From Gammaproteobacteria bacterium (GTDB lineage: Bacteria; Pseudomonadota; Gammaproteobacteria; Steroidobacterales; Rariloculaceae): a stretch of 64,000 nucleotides of DNA. A program made the translations under genes and the position numbers. The stretch is taken from contig JAJDWR010000083.1 of NCBI GenBank assembly GCA_022825505.1, positions 62,001 to 126,000 on the forward strand, in the 5' to 3' direction. Shown here in pieces: positions 42,307 through 51,525 of this stretch. Positions within the stretch are counted from its first letter, which is position 1, and the number at the start of each line of letters is the position of its first letter. The notes under the pieces are model-generated. The model worked only from the letters and a program-made list of their open reading frames with translations, was not told the DNA's origin and ran no database searches.

Positions 42307-43842
42307 TCAATCCTCCCGCCGCGCATTCAACCGCCGCACCAGGGATACGCTCATCACGATCAGGATCGGGATGACGGGGAGTGAACCGATTACGGTCAGC
42401 GACTGGACCGCCGAAAGGCTGCCGGAAAGCGTGACGCCCAGGGTCATCAGGAAGAGGACGGATATCCAGGCGAGGCGCATCGGCAACAGCGGTTCCTGGC
42501 TGGCGCGGAGATTCTTCGAGCAGACGCAGGCGGCGACGAAGGCCGCGGAGTCCATGGTCGTCGCATAGAAGACGATGCAGAGCACAATGAAGAAGACCAG
42601 GCTGAGATTTCCGAATGGCAGGTGTCCGGCGATCGTGGCCGTGACCGCGTACAGGCCGCTTTCCCGCAGGATATCGCCGAGCGGCAATATGTTGTTCAAT
42701 TCCAGGTGCAGGGCGAAGGCGCCGGTGATCGACAGGTAGGTCAGCGTGCCCAGCGATCCCCACGCGATGGTGCCCAGCACCAACTGCCGGATGGTCCTGC
42801 CGCGCGAGATCCTGGCGATGAACAGCCCCACAAAGGCGGCGAACGCAATCCACCAACCCCAGTAGAACACCGTCCAGGTCTCGGTGAACCCGGTCTGGTC
42901 GATCGGGTCGGTCCACAGGTTGGCATGGAAGAAGTTGTCGGCCATCAGTCCCAGGCTGTTCACGATCATCTTCAGGATGAACAGCGTTGGACCGACGACA
43001 ACGATGACGAGCAGCAGAAGTATGGCCAGGACCATGTTGAAATCCGCCAGCTTCTGAATGCCCTTCTTCAGGCCGCGCAGTGTACTGGCGCCGAACAGCA
43101 GGACCCACACGCTGAGAACCACGACTTTCACGGGAATGCTGTCCTGGAGGCCGGTCAACTCGGAAAGCAGCGCCGAAACCAGCGGCACACCAATCCCGAG
43201 CGAGGTCGTGGTCCCGGCAATGATGCCGAGGACGATGAAGATGTCGATGACGACCTTCCACGTTGAATGCCCGAAACGCGGCAGCGCATCGGCGCTCGCT
43301 TCGCTGATCCGCAGGAAGCGCGCGCGCTCGACGTACAGCGTGTAGGCGATCGGCACGGCCGGCAGCGCGTAGAACGCCCAGGGTATGAGGCCCCAATGGA
43401 GCATTGGGTACATGTGCCCCCATTCGTAGGCTTCGCTGGAATAGGGTTGAATACCCAGCGGCGGAGTCTCCAGGTAGTAAAGGGGCTCACCGAAGCCCCA
43501 GGCCACCGTCCCCGCCCCGATGCCGGCCGTGAACATCATGGCCACCCAGTGAGGCGTCGAGAACTCCACCGGTTCGTCGGCTCCGCCAAGCTTGACGCCT
43601 CCGTGCGGCCCCAACGCCAGCCAAAGACAGAAGCCCAGCGCCACCATGCCAAAGGCAAGGTACAACCAACTGAAATTGGTCCCGATCGCAGCCATCACCG
43701 ACTGCGCCCAGGCACCGGTCTCTTCGGGAGAAGCCAGAAACGCAGCCGCGAACAAACCAGCGATGACGATGGAGGGAATCAGAACGGCGGTTTCAGCCTC
43801 AGGCCGATCCGTCGCGGCAGCGACTTCTTGATGGTCGGTCAT
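42307..43842 (-). CDS. BCCT family transporter (betaine/carnitine/choline type)
   Basis: 511-aa twelve-span secondary transporter for quaternary ammonium compounds. Characteristic segments: MFTAGIGAGTVAWGFGEPLYY, MLHWGLIPWAFYALPAVPIAY, GIIAGTTTSLGIG and the aromatic-box/selectivity helix VFYWGWWIAFAAFVGLFIARISRGRTIRQ. N- and C-termini are short, so osmosensing tails as in BetP are not apparent. Start ATG 43842, 18 bp after the peptidase gene stop on the same strand. Substrate may be betaine, carnitine, choline or DMSP. Confidence 0.93.
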   Translation of the reverse strand: MTDHQEVAAATDRPEAETAVLIPSIVIAGLFAAAFLASPEETGAWAQSVMAAIGTNFSWLYLAFGMVALGFCLWLALGPHGGVKLGGADEPVEFSTPHWVAMMFTAGIGAGTVAWGFGEPLYYLETPPLGIQPYSSEAYEWGHMYPMLHWGLIPWAFYALPAVPIAYTLYVERARFLRISEASADALPRFGHSTWKVVIDIFIVLGIIAGTTTSLGIGVPLVSALLSELTGLQDSIPVKVVVLSVWVLLFGASTLRGLKKGIQKLADFNMVLAILLLLVIVVVGPTLFILKMIVNSLGLMADNFFHANLWTDPIDQTGFTETWTVFYWGWWIAFAAFVGLFIARISRGRTIRQLVLGTIAWGSLGTLTYLSITGAFALHLELNNILPLGDILRESGLYAVTATIAGHLPFGNLSLVFFIVLCIVFYATTMDSAAFVAACVCSKNLRASQEPLLPMRLAWISVLFLMTLGVTLSGSLSAVQSLTVIGSLPVIPILIVMSVSLVRRLNARRED

Positions 43843-43860
43843 TGCGCGGTGCCGGCCGTC

Positions 43861-44655
43861 CTACGGCAGCAGCGAGAACGGGTCGACGCGGGCGTCGAGG
43901 ATTCTGGCGCCCCAGTGCAGGTGAGGTCCCGTGACTCTTCCGGTTGCGCCGGCGAGACCGACGACCTGACCCCGTTCGACGAAGTCGCCTACGTTCACCA
44001 AAATCTCCGAGAGGTGCAGGTACGTCGTGTAGAGGCCGAGGCCATGGTCGATGAATACGGCATTGCCGTTGAAGAAGAAGTCCTTGGCCAGGACGATGCG
44101 GCCGGAGTTTGAGGCGAGGATTTCGGTGCCTGTCGACGCGCTCAGGTCGGCGCCGGAGTGGGGGGCGCGCGGTTCGCCGTTGAAGATGCGGCGGTGGCCG
44201 AAGTTGCGGCCGCCCCGGGCGCCGGGGATCGGGACGATGAAGGGTTCGGTCCAGTGGGCGGTCGGCGTCAGGGTTGCGTAGACGGCGCCGATTTCGCGGG
44301 ACTCCCGCGCCGCGCGTTCCTGGTTCTCGGGGCTGAGCTGTACGAATCCAGGCGCGACGGTCAGTTCGGTGGTCGGGAAACTCTTGCCCAGCACCTCGAC
44401 CGACTCGGGTTGCGTCACGACGCGTCCGTCGGCGTAGGTCATGGTCACTTCCACGGGGTAATCCCCCGCCGACGTATCCAGATCGACGCCGATGACCGTG
44501 AACCAGCGGTCCGCGTCCCGCACGAAGGGTACGTCTCGCTCCGACCACTCGACGGTGACGGACTCAAGCCCTTCCAGGTGCGGTACTTCCAGTTGCAGCG
44601 CCTGACCCTGACTCGCGCTCAACGCAACCATGAACAACAAGGCTGTCGCCTCCAT
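43861..44655 (-). CDS. M23 family peptidoglycan endopeptidase, exported
   Basis: 264-aa LytM/M23 metallopeptidase. Signal at the N-terminus (MEATALLFMVALSASQGQA), a beta-rich central domain, then the zinc domain: His166 and Asp170 in PHSGADLSA, then His245 and His247 in TGPHLHW, the full H-x3-D ... H-x-H set. GGGGAG precedes ATG 44655. It should cut peptidoglycan stem or cross-bridge peptides in the periplasm. Lies 198 bp downstream of the transglutaminase operon on the same strand. Confidence 0.92.
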   Translation of the reverse strand: MEATALLFMVALSASQGQALQLEVPHLEGLESVTVEWSERDVPFVRDADRWFTVIGVDLDTSAGDYPVEVTMTYADGRVVTQPESVEVLGKSFPTTELTVAPGFVQLSPENQERAARESREIGAVYATLTPTAHWTEPFIVPIPGARGGRNFGHRRIFNGEPRAPHSGADLSASTGTEILASNSGRIVLAKDFFFNGNAVFIDHGLGLYTTYLHLSEILVNVGDFVERGQVVGLAGATGRVTGPHLHWGARILDARVDPFSLLP

Positions 44656-44853
44656 AGGAACTCCCCTCAGACACTCCCACGAGCGCCATTCTAGCCGAGA
44701 TAGGCGAGCGCAACCGACATTGGACTGGGCGCTTGTCGATCAATGCCTGAAACCATTGACCAATACCGGTGCCTGTCGGTCGAGACCGGCGTCCACAGGG
44801 CGACGCTTGCGCCGAATGACCGAAAACCGCCGTCTGTTGGCCGAATCTGCGGC

Positions 44854-45810
44854 TTACTGATCGAAACCGCCACTGTACTCGTGCGGCGTCGGGGAGACGG
44901 CTCGGAGATTCGGCCATTCGCGGTGCGGGCTCCACTCCGGCGCGGTTTCGTCGTCGGCGGTCACCGTCACCTTCACTTCCAGCGTGGAACCTCCACCCCC
45001 CAGCACCGTCCCGCGCGTCGGGCAGGCATCGGCGTAGTCGCGGCCCACCGCTACCGCGACGAAGCGGTGATCGGCGAGGGTATCGTTGGTGGGGTCGATG
45101 CCCACCCACCCGGCGTCCGGGATGTAGAACTCGCCCCAGCTATGGCTGGCGCCGGGCAGGGACTGCTCCCCTTCCTTGCCCTCGCGATGAACGTAACCCG
45201 ACACATACCGGCTGGGTACGCCCCAGGAACGCGCGATGGCGAGCATGACGTGGGTGTAGTCCTGGCAGACGCCGCGGCCGGTTTCGAGAATGTGGTCCAT
45301 GGGCGAATCCACGGCGGTGCTGCCGGGATCGTATTCGAATATGCGATGGAGCGCGGAGCACAACTCCAGCAAGGACGAGAGGGGATCGGCGCCGCGTTCT
45401 ATAGCGTTGGCCGACGTGAACGCCTCCAATGCGTCGCTGAACCGCACGTACTGGCTCGGCTGCAGAAACTCCCAGCCTTCCACCGGATCGATTTCGGCCT
45501 CCAGCGCCTCCCAGGCATCCGGTCCCCGTGTCTTCGGCAACGGCGGCGCATCCGCTGCCTCCACCCGCACGCGCGAGTGCACCACCGTGCTGCTGTGCCG
45601 GCGATGCACGTTGAACAGGTGGCAACGGTTGCCGAACGGATCCTCCAGCTCCGTCAGCGCCGCCTCCGGGTCGACGTGAAGGTTGAACTTCAGCACCCGC
45701 TGCCTCCCATCGTCCCGAGGGCGCAATCGCAACAGCATGAGGCTGCCCTGAACCGGGTTGTCGTACTCGTAGCTGGAAACGTGTTCGACCAGGTACCTGC
45801 GGGGCTTCAT
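44854..45810 (-). CDS. Bacterial transglutaminase-like cysteine protein
   Basis: 318-aa protein with an N-terminal beta domain (YLVEHVSSYEYDNPVQGSLMLLRLRPR) and a transglutaminase/protease-like domain with a full triad: Cys182 in GRGVCQDYTH, His223 in ASHSWGEFYI and Asp239 in VGIDPTND. No signal peptide, so cytosolic. ATG 45810 overlaps the alpha-E stop (ATGA). Third gene of the CP-ATP-grasp/alpha-E/transglutaminase operon, a conserved set predicted to make or break amide bonds on a peptide; substrate unknown. Confidence 0.9.
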   Translation of the reverse strand: MKPRRYLVEHVSSYEYDNPVQGSLMLLRLRPRDDGRQRVLKFNLHVDPEAALTELEDPFGNRCHLFNVHRRHSSTVVHSRVRVEAADAPPLPKTRGPDAWEALEAEIDPVEGWEFLQPSQYVRFSDALEAFTSANAIERGADPLSSLLELCSALHRIFEYDPGSTAVDSPMDHILETGRGVCQDYTHVMLAIARSWGVPSRYVSGYVHREGKEGEQSLPGASHSWGEFYIPDAGWVGIDPTNDTLADHRFVAVAVGRDYADACPTRGTVLGGGGSTLEVKVTVTADDETAPEWSPHREWPNLRAVSPTPHEYSGGFDQ

Positions 45811-46784
45811 CGCGGCGTGTCCTCGATGTCGTAGTTGAAATAGGAGGCCTCGATATCCTCGTTGAGGCGCCGGCATGCGTCGCGGATGGAACCGAGCGTC
45901 GCCCGCGTGGCCGCATCGTCGCCCGGGTCGCGGTTCGGCCAGTCGTAGTCGAGGCTCGCCGCGACCCGTCCGGCCCGGCGGCGCGCCCCCACGGCCAGCG
46001 GCCGCCGCTCGGAGACCACGTCCAGCGAACCGGAAATGTGTTCCAGCGAGTACCGGATGGAATGCGAGAGCAAACGGTCGGAGACCAGGAAGTCGATCAC
46101 CGCGCCCGGCTGGAAATCCAGCGATTTCATGCGACTGTAGGCGACCCGGGCGAACGCGATCTGCAGCAGCGAGCGCCAGTCCCTTTCCACATGGCGCCTG
46201 TCCGTGGGGAAGACCTCCAGTTGGGCGTCCAGCAGCGCCGTCATGTGCTGGGCGCGCTCGACGAATCGGCCAAGCTGCAGGAAGTGCCAGCCGTTGTCGC
46301 GGTACATGGAGTTGTCCGCGATGCCGAAGAACCCGCGAATGGAATCCTGGGTATTCACGAAGAAACCGCCCGCGCGGTCGGCCCAGATGTCCTGGACGGC
46401 GAGATCGCGCATGCCCAGGTAGAGCAGGTTGAGGCTGGTCCACATTTCGTTGCCGATGACGTTGCGGACCTGCCGGGCGTTCTCCCTGGCGGCGGCGATG
46501 CAGTTGCGGATCGAGTCGGCGTTGTTCGGCTCGAATGCCAGGTCGTCCGTCAGGGTGTAGGCATCGGCGAACAGGAAGTCGTCATCGTCACGGTTCGAGC
46601 CCAGGCGGCCCCCGAGCGGCTCCCGGCCGAGGCTCCGGTACAGGCGCAGCCAGGTCCGGTCCAGTTCCTGCACCGTGCGGTCCTGCAGGGCCCGGTACTG
46701 GATCTGGACCAGGCGGCAGCCGTGCCCGGCGCGCTCGAGATAGCGGCTGATCCAGTAGAGACCCTGAGCGTTGCGCGACAGCAT
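45807..46784 (-). CDS. Alpha-E domain protein (DUF403)
   Basis: 325-aa all-helical alpha-E protein: MLSRNAQGLYWISRYLERAGHGCRLV at the N-terminus, GFFGIADNSMYRDNGWHFLQLGRFVERAQHM in the middle, and a C-terminal RRLNEDIEASYFNYDIEDTPR. The family has conserved Arg/Glu/His residues in helices and no proven reaction; it always travels with CP-ATP-grasp and transglutaminase genes. ATG 46784 is 7 bp after the ATP-grasp stop; its stop overlaps the transglutaminase start. Confidence 0.9.
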   Translation of the reverse strand: MLSRNAQGLYWISRYLERAGHGCRLVQIQYRALQDRTVQELDRTWLRLYRSLGREPLGGRLGSNRDDDDFLFADAYTLTDDLAFEPNNADSIRNCIAAARENARQVRNVIGNEMWTSLNLLYLGMRDLAVQDIWADRAGGFFVNTQDSIRGFFGIADNSMYRDNGWHFLQLGRFVERAQHMTALLDAQLEVFPTDRRHVERDWRSLLQIAFARVAYSRMKSLDFQPGAVIDFLVSDRLLSHSIRYSLEHISGSLDVVSERRPLAVGARRRAGRVAASLDYDWPNRDPGDDAATRATLGSIRDACRRLNEDIEASYFNYDIEDTPR

Positions 46785-46791
46785 GCCGTTG

Positions 46792-48270
46792 CTACTCGGG
46801 CAGCACCCAGAGATCCTTGCCGCCGCCGCCCTGGCTCGAATTGACCACCAAGGAGCCTTCCACCAGCGCCACGCGGCAGAACGCCCCGGGAACCAGCCGC
46901 GTTTCCCGGCCGGTGAGCACAAAGGGCCGCAGGTCCACGTGGCGCGGCGAGGCGCCCTTCTCCGTCAGGCAGGGCGCGCAGGAGAGGTCCAGCACCGGTT
47001 GCGATATGAAGTTGGCGGGATCCTTCAGAATCTCCTTTGCGTAGGCATCGCGTTGGGCAGGCGTGGAAGCCGGACCCACCAGCATGCCGTATCCGCCCGA
47101 CTCGCCCACCATCTTGACTACCAGGTTTTCCAGGTTGTCGAGCGTGTACTCCAGCCCGTCCGGATTCCGGCACAGATGGGTATCCACGTTGGCCAGCAGC
47201 GGCTCCTCGCTCAGGTAGTAGCGGATGATGTCCGGCACGAAGGCGTAGACGCTCTTGTCGTCGGCGACGCCGGTGCCCGGTGCGTTGGCAATCACCACGT
47301 TCCCCAAGCGGTAGGCGTAGAACAGGCCCGGGACGCCGAGCTGCGAATCCGGGCGAAACGCCAGCGGATCGAGGAAGTCGTCGTCCACGCGCCGGTAGAT
47401 CACGTCCACCTTGCGCAGCCCGCTGATCGTGCGCATGTAGACGAAGCCGTCGTGGACCAGCAGGTCCCGGCCCTGAACCAGTTCCACACCCATTTCCCGG
47501 GCGAGAAACATGTGCTCGTAATAGGCCGAATTGTGCACGCCCGGCGTCAGCAGCACGATGCACGGATCGGCGATGGCCCGGGGCGCCAGTTCCGACAGCG
47601 TCTGCCGCAGCAGATTGCCGTAGTGCTCGATGGCCCGGACCCTGTACTGCCGGAACAGCTTGTTGAGTGCCGCCCGCATGGCGCCCCGGTTGGCGAGCAT
47701 GTAGGAGACGCCCGAGGGCACGCGCAGGTTGTCTTCGAGCACCATGAACCCGTCGTTGGTGCGCACCAGGTCGGTCCCGCACAGCGCCACGTAGATGCCC
47801 CGCGGCACCGACACGCCGCGCATCTCGATCCGGTACTGCGGGCAGCCCAGGATCATGTCCACGGGAATGACGCCGTCGGAGAGGATCCGGCCGCGCCCGT
47901 AGATATCGGCCAGGAACAGGTTCAGCGCCCTGATCCGCTGGCGCAGCCCACGTTCGATGAAGTCCCAGGTGGCAGCGTCGACGATCCTCGGCAGCACGTC
48001 GATGGGGATGATCCGCTCCTGCGCGCCCTCCTCCCCGTAGACCGCGAACGTGATCCCCTCCTGCAGGAACGAGCGTTCGGCGCGCTCCTGCATGGCGGCG
48101 ATTTCCTCGGGCGCCATGCCGTCGAGAACGTTCCAGAGGTCGCGGCAATGCTCGCGGGGCGCCGCCTGGGCCTCGAACATCTCGTCGTAGAAGCGGGGAT
48201 CGTAACGGTAATCGGCGAACAGTGACTGTTCCGGCAACGGTTCATCGCCGGTCTGGGGCGAGTCTGGCAT
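46792..48270 (-). CDS. Circularly permuted ATP-grasp type 2 protein (DUF404/DUF407)
   Basis: 492-aa ligase-like enzyme of the circularly permuted ATP-grasp family. Seen: DEMFEAQAAPREHCRDLWNVLDGM, VPVDMILGCPQYRIEMRGVSVPRGIYVALCGTDLVRTNDGFMVLEDNLRVPSGVSYMLANRG (acid-rich metal/ATP region), GLRKVDVIYRRVDDDFLDPLAFR and the late ESGGYGMLVGPAS. Family members are predicted to form amide bonds with ATP. ATG 48270 chosen by alignment with the family's MPDS-like N-terminus and a divergent leader shared with the DUF6152 gene. First gene of the operon. Confidence 0.92.
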   Translation of the reverse strand: MPDSPQTGDEPLPEQSLFADYRYDPRFYDEMFEAQAAPREHCRDLWNVLDGMAPEEIAAMQERAERSFLQEGITFAVYGEEGAQERIIPIDVLPRIVDAATWDFIERGLRQRIRALNLFLADIYGRGRILSDGVIPVDMILGCPQYRIEMRGVSVPRGIYVALCGTDLVRTNDGFMVLEDNLRVPSGVSYMLANRGAMRAALNKLFRQYRVRAIEHYGNLLRQTLSELAPRAIADPCIVLLTPGVHNSAYYEHMFLAREMGVELVQGRDLLVHDGFVYMRTISGLRKVDVIYRRVDDDFLDPLAFRPDSQLGVPGLFYAYRLGNVVIANAPGTGVADDKSVYAFVPDIIRYYLSEEPLLANVDTHLCRNPDGLEYTLDNLENLVVKMVGESGGYGMLVGPASTPAQRDAYAKEILKDPANFISQPVLDLSCAPCLTEKGASPRHVDLRPFVLTGRETRLVPGAFCRVALVEGSLVVNSSQGGGGKDLWVLPE

Positions 48271-48387
48271 CTGGTTCCTGTCCCTTATCGCAGGCCGAAT
48301 GAAGGTTGCCCTCCATCGCCTCCCGTCACGCCGGATCGGCATTCTTGTATCATGCAGATTACAGGATTTTGCGGTAGCGGATAAGAA

Positions 48388-49431
48388 ATGAACAGAATCG
48401 GAATCTTGCGTCTTCTGACGGCCAATGTATTTGTGGGCGCCATTCTTGCGTCCTCCCACAGCCTTGCTCACCACGCCTTCGTTGCTTTTGACAACAGCCG
48501 CACCATCGAAGTGAGCGGCGTCATCGAGGAAGTGTTCTGGGCGAACCCCCACATTCGACTCGAAGTGCGAACAGCCGACGGCACAGTCTGGGATCTGGAG
48601 GGCCCTTCCGTAAACCTGACGGAGCGCAACAGCAATATCCTTGAGGGGTCCTTTCCTGTGGGTGCCGAGGCGACGTTCACCGGCCATCCATCCCGGCGGG
48701 GCGATCCCAATATGAGGCCCATTCTGGCGCGCGTGAGTTCCGGTCCGGTCGTGCCGATCGATCGCATGGCTGCGGAACGGCTGGGGTTGCTGGACGAGTC
48801 AGCATCGCCGCCGGTGACAGCAGGCGGCGAACCCGCCGAGGACGCGATCCGGAACGCGAACGGCATCTTCCGCGTCTGGTTCCCCACCGGCAGAACCACG
48901 GCTAACCCTCCCGGCACCGAGTTGCCGCTGACCGACGCTGCCCGCGCGGCAAGGGCGAACTGGTCTCAGGATGAAGACGGCCTCGCAGTACGGTGTATTC
49001 AGGCCGGACTGCCGGAGGCGATGCTGACACCGTTCCCGATGGAACTCATCGACCGGGGCGACACGATCGTCATTCGCCTGGAGGAATGGGACAACGTGCG
49101 AACGATCTACATGCAGGACGCTATGAGGCCGGAAAACCTGGCTTCTCCCCATCTTGGATATTCCGTCGGCCGCTGGGAAGACGGCGTCCTGCTCGTAACC
49201 ACCACCGACATCGACTACCCGTTCCTCGATGACCGCGGAACGCCACTGAGCGAGGCGGCCGAAATTTCCGAAGCCTTCGAGATGAGCGACGACGAGACGC
49301 GCCTGGACTGGTCGGCCACGGTCGTCGATCCCGAAACCTTCTCCGAACCGGTTGCGCTGTCGACCGTGCATTTCGAGTGGCGGCCGGAGGTGCAAATCAG
49401 GCCCTACAACTGCACGCTGTATCAGGAATAA
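48388..49431 (+). CDS. Secreted DUF6152-family protein, second copy
   Basis: 347-aa exported protein: signal MNRIGILRLLTANVFVGAILASSHSLA, then mature HHAFVAFD. The OB-like domain has VSGVIEEVFWANPHIRLEV (same position as VVADIRVINPHSYIYF in the 17-kb relative). It ends CTLYQE. It lacks the Met-rich insert of that relative, and is about 80 aa shorter. Divergent from the ATP-grasp operon across 117 bp. Function unknown; both copies suggest a lineage that expands this family. Confidence 0.82.
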   Translation: MNRIGILRLLTANVFVGAILASSHSLAHHAFVAFDNSRTIEVSGVIEEVFWANPHIRLEVRTADGTVWDLEGPSVNLTERNSNILEGSFPVGAEATFTGHPSRRGDPNMRPILARVSSGPVVPIDRMAAERLGLLDESASPPVTAGGEPAEDAIRNANGIFRVWFPTGRTTANPPGTELPLTDAARAARANWSQDEDGLAVRCIQAGLPEAMLTPFPMELIDRGDTIVIRLEEWDNVRTIYMQDAMRPENLASPHLGYSVGRWEDGVLLVTTTDIDYPFLDDRGTPLSEAAEISEAFEMSDDETRLDWSATVVDPETFSEPVALSTVHFEWRPEVQIRPYNCTLYQE

Positions 49432-49506
49432 CGCCCCGCAGATTGCCGTATTGAAACACCCGGCAGGCCCCGATCAAGCGCGACGCGACTATAAAATGAC
49501 TGCGCC

Positions 49507-49890
49507 ATGCAGCCTGATTCCCACATCGTAGTCTTCGACGGTATCTGCAACCTGTGCAGTTCACTCGTTGATTTCATCACGGCACGGGACCCGGGCAAGG
49601 TGTTCACGTTCGTGCCAATGCAGACGCCGCGGGGACAGCAACTGCTCGAAGCGCATGGCGTGTCCATCGATCAGGTCGACACGTTTCTGCTCATTCGCGG
49701 TGGCGACGGCGAAGCGCTCCTCAGGAGCGACGCGGCCATCGCCATCGCGGCTCGGCTCAGACGCCCGTGGAATCTGCTGACTGTCCTGCGATTCGTGCCC
49801 AGGCCGATCCGGGACCGGGTCTATTCCTTTGTGGCAAGCAACCGCTACCGGTGGTTCGGGAAACGAGCTACCTGTAAATTGCCGGGTTGA
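49507..49890 (+). CDS. DCC-family thiol-disulfide oxidoreductase (DUF393)
   Basis: 127-aa protein of the DCC family. The redox motif is Asp11-Gly12-x-Cys14-x2-Cys17 in VVFDGICNLCSSLVDF, followed by FTFVPMQTPRGQQLLEAHG and DAAIAIAARLRRPWNLLTVLRFVPRPIRDRVYSFVASNRYRWFGK. Proposed thioredoxin-like fold; acts on unknown disulfides. Short basic C-terminus. Stands alone 75 bp after DUF6152. Confidence 0.9.
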   Translation: MQPDSHIVVFDGICNLCSSLVDFITARDPGKVFTFVPMQTPRGQQLLEAHGVSIDQVDTFLLIRGGDGEALLRSDAAIAIAARLRRPWNLLTVLRFVPRPIRDRVYSFVASNRYRWFGKRATCKLPG

Positions 49891-49926
49891 CGGTTCCGAA
49901 CGGGTAAGGCAACTTTCGCTGCGTTG

Positions 49927-50019
49927 CTGAAAAAACAGTCACCACCGCTGCTAATGGCACTTTCACCACTTCCCTAATGACGTTTTCACCACCTCGCTAA
50001 TGGAACTTTCACCACTTCT
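49927..50019. repeat. 23-bp tandem repeats upstream of the sulfatase
   Basis: Three imperfect copies with period 23 bp start at 49951, 49974 and 49997, sharing CTAATG near the start and TTTTCACCAC or TTTCACCAC in the middle. A weaker fourth precedes them at 49927-49950. They end 15 bp before the sulfatase ATG. The array could be a regulator-binding site or the multiple-repeat end of a lost insertion sequence; no transposase is nearby. Confidence 0.7.
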
Positions 50020-50034
50020 CCGGGGTATTACCCA

Positions 50035-51525
50035 ATGATCAGATGCAAGACCTTCCTGGCACTCGCCGCAGCCATTTTCGTTATCAACCAGGCGACCGCG
50101 CAGAACATCGTGCTGATCCTGTCCGATGACCAAGGCTGGACCGGCACGTCCGTCCGCATGGACGACCGCGTGGCCAATTCGGTGAGCGACCTGTATCGGA
50201 CGCCGAGTCTGGAGCGCCTGGCTGCCGAAGGCATGAAGTTCTCCAACGCCTATTCGCCGGCGCCGAACTGTTCGCCGACGCGAATGAGCATCCAGACCGG
50301 CAAGACGGCGGCGCGGCTGGGGGCCACCGACATCATCGACGTGGTGGCCGACGAGAATGGGGTCGCCAACATCCAGGTGTTCCACGACAACATGTATTTC
50401 AACAAGCCGATGATCGTGCCCTTCCCTGTCAGCGATATCGCGGACGAGGAGACGACCATCGCGGAGTTGCTCAAGCAGCACAATCCCGACTTCGCCACCG
50501 GCCATTTCGGCAAGTGGCACATGGGCGGGGGCTCACCGGAACGGCACGGCTACGATGCGCATAACGGCCTGACGACCAATGATGAAGGCTTTGCGCGCCA
50601 GCCCGATCCGAAGCGCAGCGACCAGGTAACGGACGACGCGATCGCCTTCATCGACGAACAGGCGCAGGCCGGCCGGCCCTTCTTCGCGATGGTTTCGTAC
50701 TACGCCGTGCACACGCCGGTCAGGGCGCGGCCGGAAACCCTGTCGAAGTACGCCGAGCACCTGCTTCAGACAGATCTCGGCATGTTCGGGGATATGACAC
50801 ACACCAATTTGATGTATGCCGCCATGACGGAGGAAATGGACCAGGGCGTGGGACGCATCCTCGACGCGCTGGACCGTCTCGGCGTCGCGGATGACACCTA
50901 CGTCATCTTCACCTCCGACAACGGCGGCGAGTCGGACAACCCGGTGACCAGCAACGTGCCGCTGGCGTGGGGCAAGACCCACGTCTGGGAGGGCGGTATC
51001 CGGGTGCCGCTGTTCGTGCGCGGGCCGGGCATCGAGGGCGGTACCCAGAGCAACGTGCCCGTCGTGGGCTACGACTTCATGCCAACGATCGCCGACTGGG
51101 TGGGCGCCGCCGACCGGTTGCCGGACGATCTGGACGGGGGCAGCCTGGTCCCGGTGCTGGAGAGCGGCGGCGGCGGGTCCGTGGACCGCCCGACGGAACC
51201 GCTGATCTGGTTCTACGGCGCCTACCGCAACCAGAAGCACGTCACGCCGCAGGCCGCGATCCGGCGCGGCAACCACAAGCTCATCTGGGAACTGGAGCCG
51301 GACCGCACGTATCTCTACGATCTCGACATGGATCTGCGGGAGTCCACCGACCTTTCGCGGGTCCGGCCGGAGATCGCCGAGTCGATGTTCGCGGAGCTGA
51401 AGGCCTACCTGGACGACGTCGGAACGAACATCCCGACGCTGAACCCCGACTACGACCCGGCGCTGGACGGCGGGCTGCGGCCGCTGGTGTTCGAAGACCG
51501 GGTGGAAGAACCGGCGGATCAGTAA
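50035..51525 (+). CDS. Type I sulfatase, exported
   Basis: 496-aa arylsulfatase-family enzyme with a signal peptide (IRCKTFLALAAAIFVINQATA). Metal-binding acids come first (LILSDDQGWTG), then the formylglycine consensus Cys79-Ser-Pro81-Thr-Arg83 in APNCSPTRMSIQTGK, so activation by a sulfatase-modifying enzyme is required; none is in the window. HFGKWHMGG, YYAVHTPVRAR and FTSDNGGESDN follow as standard. Likely acts on a sulfated polysaccharide or aryl sulfate in the periplasm. Its end overlaps the convergent MetE-like gene by 7 nt. Confidence 0.93.
   Translation: MIRCKTFLALAAAIFVINQATAQNIVLILSDDQGWTGTSVRMDDRVANSVSDLYRTPSLERLAAEGMKFSNAYSPAPNCSPTRMSIQTGKTAARLGATDIIDVVADENGVANIQVFHDNMYFNKPMIVPFPVSDIADEETTIAELLKQHNPDFATGHFGKWHMGGGSPERHGYDAHNGLTTNDEGFARQPDPKRSDQVTDDAIAFIDEQAQAGRPFFAMVSYYAVHTPVRARPETLSKYAEHLLQTDLGMFGDMTHTNLMYAAMTEEMDQGVGRILDALDRLGVADDTYVIFTSDNGGESDNPVTSNVPLAWGKTHVWEGGIRVPLFVRGPGIEGGTQSNVPVVGYDFMPTIADWVGAADRLPDDLDGGSLVPVLESGGGGSVDRPTEPLIWFYGAYRNQKHVTPQAAIRRGNHKLIWELEPDRTYLYDLDMDLRESTDLSRVRPEIAESMFAELKAYLDDVGTNIPTLNPDYDPALDGGLRPLVFEDRVEEPADQ

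Noticed and set aside
41951..43423. Long 490-codon frame that includes the second Phd antitoxin
   Set aside because: Only its last 82 codons form an antitoxin; the rest is a frame shadow of the BCCT transporter.
49927..50019. Possible CRISPR array
   Set aside because: Copies are directly adjacent with no spacers and are imperfect.
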